Shown here piece by piece: positions 14,430 through 16,353 of a stretch of DNA of 16,353 bases. The translations under genes and the position numbers were made by a program. The DNA comes from Candidatus Microgenomates bacterium (GTDB lineage: Bacteria > Patescibacteriota > Microgenomatia > Levybacterales > JACOYD01). Position 1 is the stretch's first letter, and the number at the start of each line of letters is the position of its first letter. The notes below the pieces were generated by a model. That model worked only from the letters and a program-made list of their open reading frames with translations. It was not told where the DNA came from and made no database searches. The stretch lies in the NCBI GenBank assembly GCA_016182055.1, contig JACOYD010000053.1, positions 1 through 16,353 on the forward strand, read 5' to 3'.

Positions 14430-14987
14430 ATGCAACTTAATTTTCTCACATATAATAATCAGAAAAATATTATTCAGGATGTAAAGCTTCATAAGCTAGT
14501 AATTCACAGAGACCAAAGAGGCATGCTTATTGAAACTCTTAAAGAAAGCTGGCAGGATGTTTTTGAATTACCAAAGCACCGTTTTGGTCAAAGCTACTGT
14601 TCGATAACCAACCCCGGTTTTGCCCGTGATGAAGATAAATGGCACCTGCATCCCACCAAACAAACTGATAGGTTTGTAGTTATTAAAGGCAGTGCGGTAG
14701 TGGCGCTTTATGATGGCCGGGAAGGGTCAAAAACCAAACATACTCTCAATCTATTTTTAATGGGAGAGAAAAATGGCGATGATGATCAATATCTGCTTTT
14801 TATTCCCAAAAAAGTACTGCATGCCTTCTGCACCGTGGGAAACGAGCCTTGTTATTTAGTAAGCTATCCGGATCGGGTGTATGATCCGGCCGAAGAGGGA
14901 AGAGTGCCGTTTTCGCAAGCCGGCGTTCGTTTCCCCGACAGTACTGCTTTTTCCTGGGACATCATTCGTCAGCAGTTTAAAGACTAA
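14430..14987 (+). CDS. RmlC-like cupin (dTDP-4-dehydrorhamnose 3,5-epimerase family)
   Basis: A 185-residue cupin. The N-terminal HRDQRGMLIETL (26-37) corresponds to the RGxF/E region of RmlC. WHLHPTKQTDRF (71-82) holds the likely catalytic His, KGSAVVALYDGREGS the substrate-phosphate/arginine region, and FIPKKVLHAF, then SYPDRVYDPAEEGRV, match the IPxGxxHGF and YYDPxxE motifs. It would epimerise C3/C5 of a dTDP-4-keto-hexose, or act as a related ketoisomerase for the adjacent aminotransferase; the two cannot be separated by eye. ATG 14430 is favoured over earlier in-frame codons inside the aminotransferase gene. It converges with the next gene with six bases between stops. Confidence 0.85.
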   Translation: MQLNFLTYNNQKNIIQDVKLHKLVIHRDQRGMLIETLKESWQDVFELPKHRFGQSYCSITNPGFARDEDKWHLHPTKQTDRFVVIKGSAVVALYDGREGSKTKHTLNLFLMGEKNGDDDQYLLFIPKKVLHAFCTVGNEPCYLVSYPDRVYDPAEEGRVPFSQAGVRFPDSTAFSWDIIRQQFKD

Positions 14988-14993
14988 AACCTT

Positions 14994-15512
14994 TTACTGA
15001 CTGTCTTGTCCAAGACCGGTGGCCGGAATCTGAAATCCGCTACTTTCAGATGTTACTTGAAATTGAGCCATCAGTTCTTTTCCCTGTTCGTCTTTAATCG
15101 GCTCATCAGGTCCGGGAAGCTGGAAATTGCCGTCTCCGTTGTCGCTGTAGAGTTTGGCAAAAAGAGTTTCTCCGGAAACTGTTTTTCGGGATAGGGCCAC
15201 GGTGATATTTTGGTGGGTGCCTGCCGGTAAAAGAGTACTTACTCCCAATATCTCGCCGGGCACACCGTTATTATTTTCAAAAATAGCTGCAAATCCGCTT
15301 TTCTTAAGCGCTACCGAGTCAATCACCGCAGTTTTGGCGGGTGTATGAACGCCAACAGAGATTAACTCTTTAACTTCCTCCTGTACCGACGCAGTAGGAG
15401 TAGGTCCTTTACCAAGATTGCCGATTTGTGGAAGTTTGGCTCTGACTACGGCAAAGGCGACAAAAACTAAAGCAACCACAATAATTCCCACTATTAAATA
15501 TGTATTTCTCAC
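14994..15512 (-). CDS. Membrane-anchored DUF7282-like extracytoplasmic protein
   Basis: A 172-residue protein starting at GTG: membrane segment (about 5-25), a Pro/Thr linker, then a beta-rich domain. Its phrases AVIDSVALKKSGFAAIFEN, GVPGEILGVSTLLPAGTHQN and LYSDNGDGNFQLPGPDEP match the DUF7282-type pattern known from exported archaeal and bacterial proteins (recognised from memory, not searched). A Gln/Ser-rich tail ends it. Function unknown; cell-surface location is likely. The start is supported by the SD-like AAGGGGGGTGAG a few bases upstream on the minus strand. It is convergent with the RmlC-like gene and divergent from the transketolase gene. Confidence 0.75.
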   Translation of the reverse strand: MRNTYLIVGIIVVALVFVAFAVVRAKLPQIGNLGKGPTPTASVQEEVKELISVGVHTPAKTAVIDSVALKKSGFAAIFENNNGVPGEILGVSTLLPAGTHQNITVALSRKTVSGETLFAKLYSDNGDGNFQLPGPDEPIKDEQGKELMAQFQVTSESSGFQIPATGLGQDSQ

Positions 15513-15522
15513 AAAAACTCAC

Positions 15523-15560
15523 CCCCCTTCGTTAAAACTTCGGAGGGGCAGGCCTCCTCG
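15523..15560 (-). promoter_or_regulatory. 5' leader hairpins that can mask the SD of the DUF7282-like gene
   Basis: In minus-strand RNA, CCCCTCCG pairs with CGAAGGGG (8 pairs, one G-U, 9-base loop); the second arm overlaps the SD of GTG 15512. An alternative stem, GGAGG with CCTCC just upstream, uses the same bases and would free the SD. The segment may instead be a copy of a dispersed GC-rich intergenic repeat. Pairings are seen; switching is inferred. Confidence 0.4.
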
Positions 15561-15568
15561 TGTCAGAT

Positions 15569-15574
15569 ATTATA
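15569..15574 (-). promoter_or_regulatory. -10 element for the DUF7282-like gene (minus strand)
   Basis: A perfect TATAAT on the minus strand, 56 bases before GTG 15512. Expected transcription start is near 15562, so the leader would begin at the competing hairpins. No convincing -35 is seen. Confidence 0.45.
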
Positions 15575-15623
15575 GGCATAGAGCATATCACAAAAAGGCG
15601 AAAAAGTGAAATTTTGGCAACTA

Positions 15624-15632
15624 TGATATACT
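15624..15632 (+). promoter_or_regulatory. Extended -10 promoter of the transketolase gene
   Basis: TGATATACT matches the extended -10 with one hexamer mismatch and ends 15 bases before ATG 15648, predicting a leader of about 8 bases. No SD lies in that leader. Confidence 0.5.
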
Positions 15633-15647
15633 AAAATTAATTACATT

Positions 15648-16353
15648 ATGGAGGAAAAGGCAAAACTGGTTCGTAAATGGTGTTTGAGGGCAACAACAGA
15701 GGCAGGGAGTGGACATCCCACATCGTGCCTTTCGGCAGCGGATTTGGTAACAGTTCTTTTTGATAAATTTTTGGCACCTGATGATCATTTCGTACTTTCC
15801 AAAGGACACGCCGCACCGCTTTTATATACCGCCTATGCTTTGGCCGGCGCTTTTGAGCTTAAACACCTGTTGACATTGCGAAAGTTTACCAGCGAGCTGG
15901 AAGGACACCCGACCCCGCGCCTACCATTTGTTGAGGCGGCAACAGGTTCTTTAGGTCAAGGTTTATCCGTAGGTGCCGGCATTGCTTATGCGCTTGGCGC
16001 GGGAATTTCAAATTCTCCAAAGGTATATGTGTTGTTGGGAGATGGAGAGATGGCGGAGGGGGAGGTTTGGGAAGCAGCCAATTTCGCTTCTTATTACGAG
16101 CTTAGAAATCTAGTTGCTATTTTGGATGTTAATCGTCTTGGACAAAGTCAGGAAACGATGTTTGGACACCAGGTTAGCGAACACAGGAATCGTTTTGCCG
16201 CTTTTGGATGGGAAACGCAGGTTATCAACGGACATAATTTTGGGGAAATTATCGATGCTTATGCCAAAGCCCAAGCTTCACCAAAGCCTTTTGTCATTAT
16301 TGCCAAAACAGTTAAGGGTAAAGGAGTTTCTTTTTTGGAAGATAAAGATGGTT
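15648..16353 (+). CDS. tkt: Transketolase, N-terminal part, cut by the window end
   Basis: Thiamine-diphosphate enzyme moving two-carbon units between sugar phosphates in the non-oxidative pentose phosphate pathway. ATG 15648 opens a frame with no stop to 16353 (235 codons seen). Visible are the SGHPTSCLSAADL start, VLSKGHAAPLLY with the second His, LEGHPTP, GSLGQGLSVGAG, and the ThDP/metal motif GDGEMAEGEVWEA (131-143) ending in DVNRLGQ with Asn162. This covers the pyrophosphate-binding half. Whether the pyrimidine half is fused or encoded separately, as in archaeal-type split enzymes, lies outside the window. The short N-terminus before SGHP is compatible with either. Confidence 0.93.
   Translation, partial: MEEKAKLVRKWCLRATTEAGSGHPTSCLSAADLVTVLFDKFLAPDDHFVLSKGHAAPLLYTAYALAGAFELKHLLTLRKFTSELEGHPTPRLPFVEAATGSLGQGLSVGAGIAYALGAGISNSPKVYVLLGDGEMAEGEVWEAANFASYYELRNLVAILDVNRLGQSQETMFGHQVSEHRNRFAAFGWETQVINGHNFGEIIDAYAKAQASPKPFVIIAKTVKGKGVSFLEDKDG

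Noticed and set aside
1..16353. CRISPR array, tRNA or rRNA gene, insertion sequence or prophage
   Set aside because: No regularly spaced repeats, cloverleaf-like segments, transposase or phage motifs, or element-flanking inverted repeats were seen on either strand.

Overview
The window reads as ordinary chromosome from a Candidate Phyla Radiation bacterium (Patescibacteria), most likely of the Microgenomates type. This is inference. It rests on short tightly packed genes, an AT-leaning composition, a divergent SerRS, many single-pass exported proteins of families I associate with this group, and scarce Shine-Dalgarno sites. TGA is used as a stop (serS at 1087-1089, the GT2 gene at 13320-13322), so the glycine-TGA code of Gracilibacteria/Absconditabacteria does not apply. 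No tRNA, rRNA, CRISPR array, transposase or prophage gene was found, and no stretch over 300 bases lacks a gene.

Layout. Bases 1-1778 hold the 3' part of serS, then an overlapping spermidine-synthase-like methyltransferase gene. The last 33 bases of the latter also form a self-standing ORF for a lysine/arginine decapeptide, with the best ribosome binding site in the window. A strong terminator closes this unit at 1820-1849. secA follows from its own promoter (1882-4509). Next come a membrane-anchored five-bladed-propeller (glycosidase-like) protein (4603-5664), a convergent small secreted protein (5669-6103, minus) and a divergent anchored PsbP-like protein (6140-6757).

Bases 6809-11481 form the most interesting block: a membrane-anchored ABC-type substrate-binding protein, a 934-residue dCache-HAMP-GAF-PAS histidine kinase and two stand-alone receiver proteins, all co-directional, with no transporter permease or ATPase. 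This looks like a three-component sensory cassette in which the binding protein supplies the ligand signal.

Bases 11456-14987 hold surface-glycan genes: a PIG-V-like multi-pass mannosyltransferase (minus), then a divergent operon of a GT2 glycosyltransferase, a DegT-type sugar aminotransferase and an RmlC-like cupin epimerase. A convergent anchored DUF7282-like protein (14994-15512, minus) and the start of a transketolase gene (15648 to the window end) close the window.

A recurring regulatory theme is a TGn-TANNNT (extended -10) element only 6-15 bases before the start codon. It implies leaderless or nearly leaderless mRNAs for at least six genes. Two divergent gene pairs use nearly the same 36-37 bp arrangement. 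The contrasting cases, the decapeptide ORF and the DUF7282-like gene, have strong SD sequences, and in the latter the SD can be masked by one of two competing hairpins.
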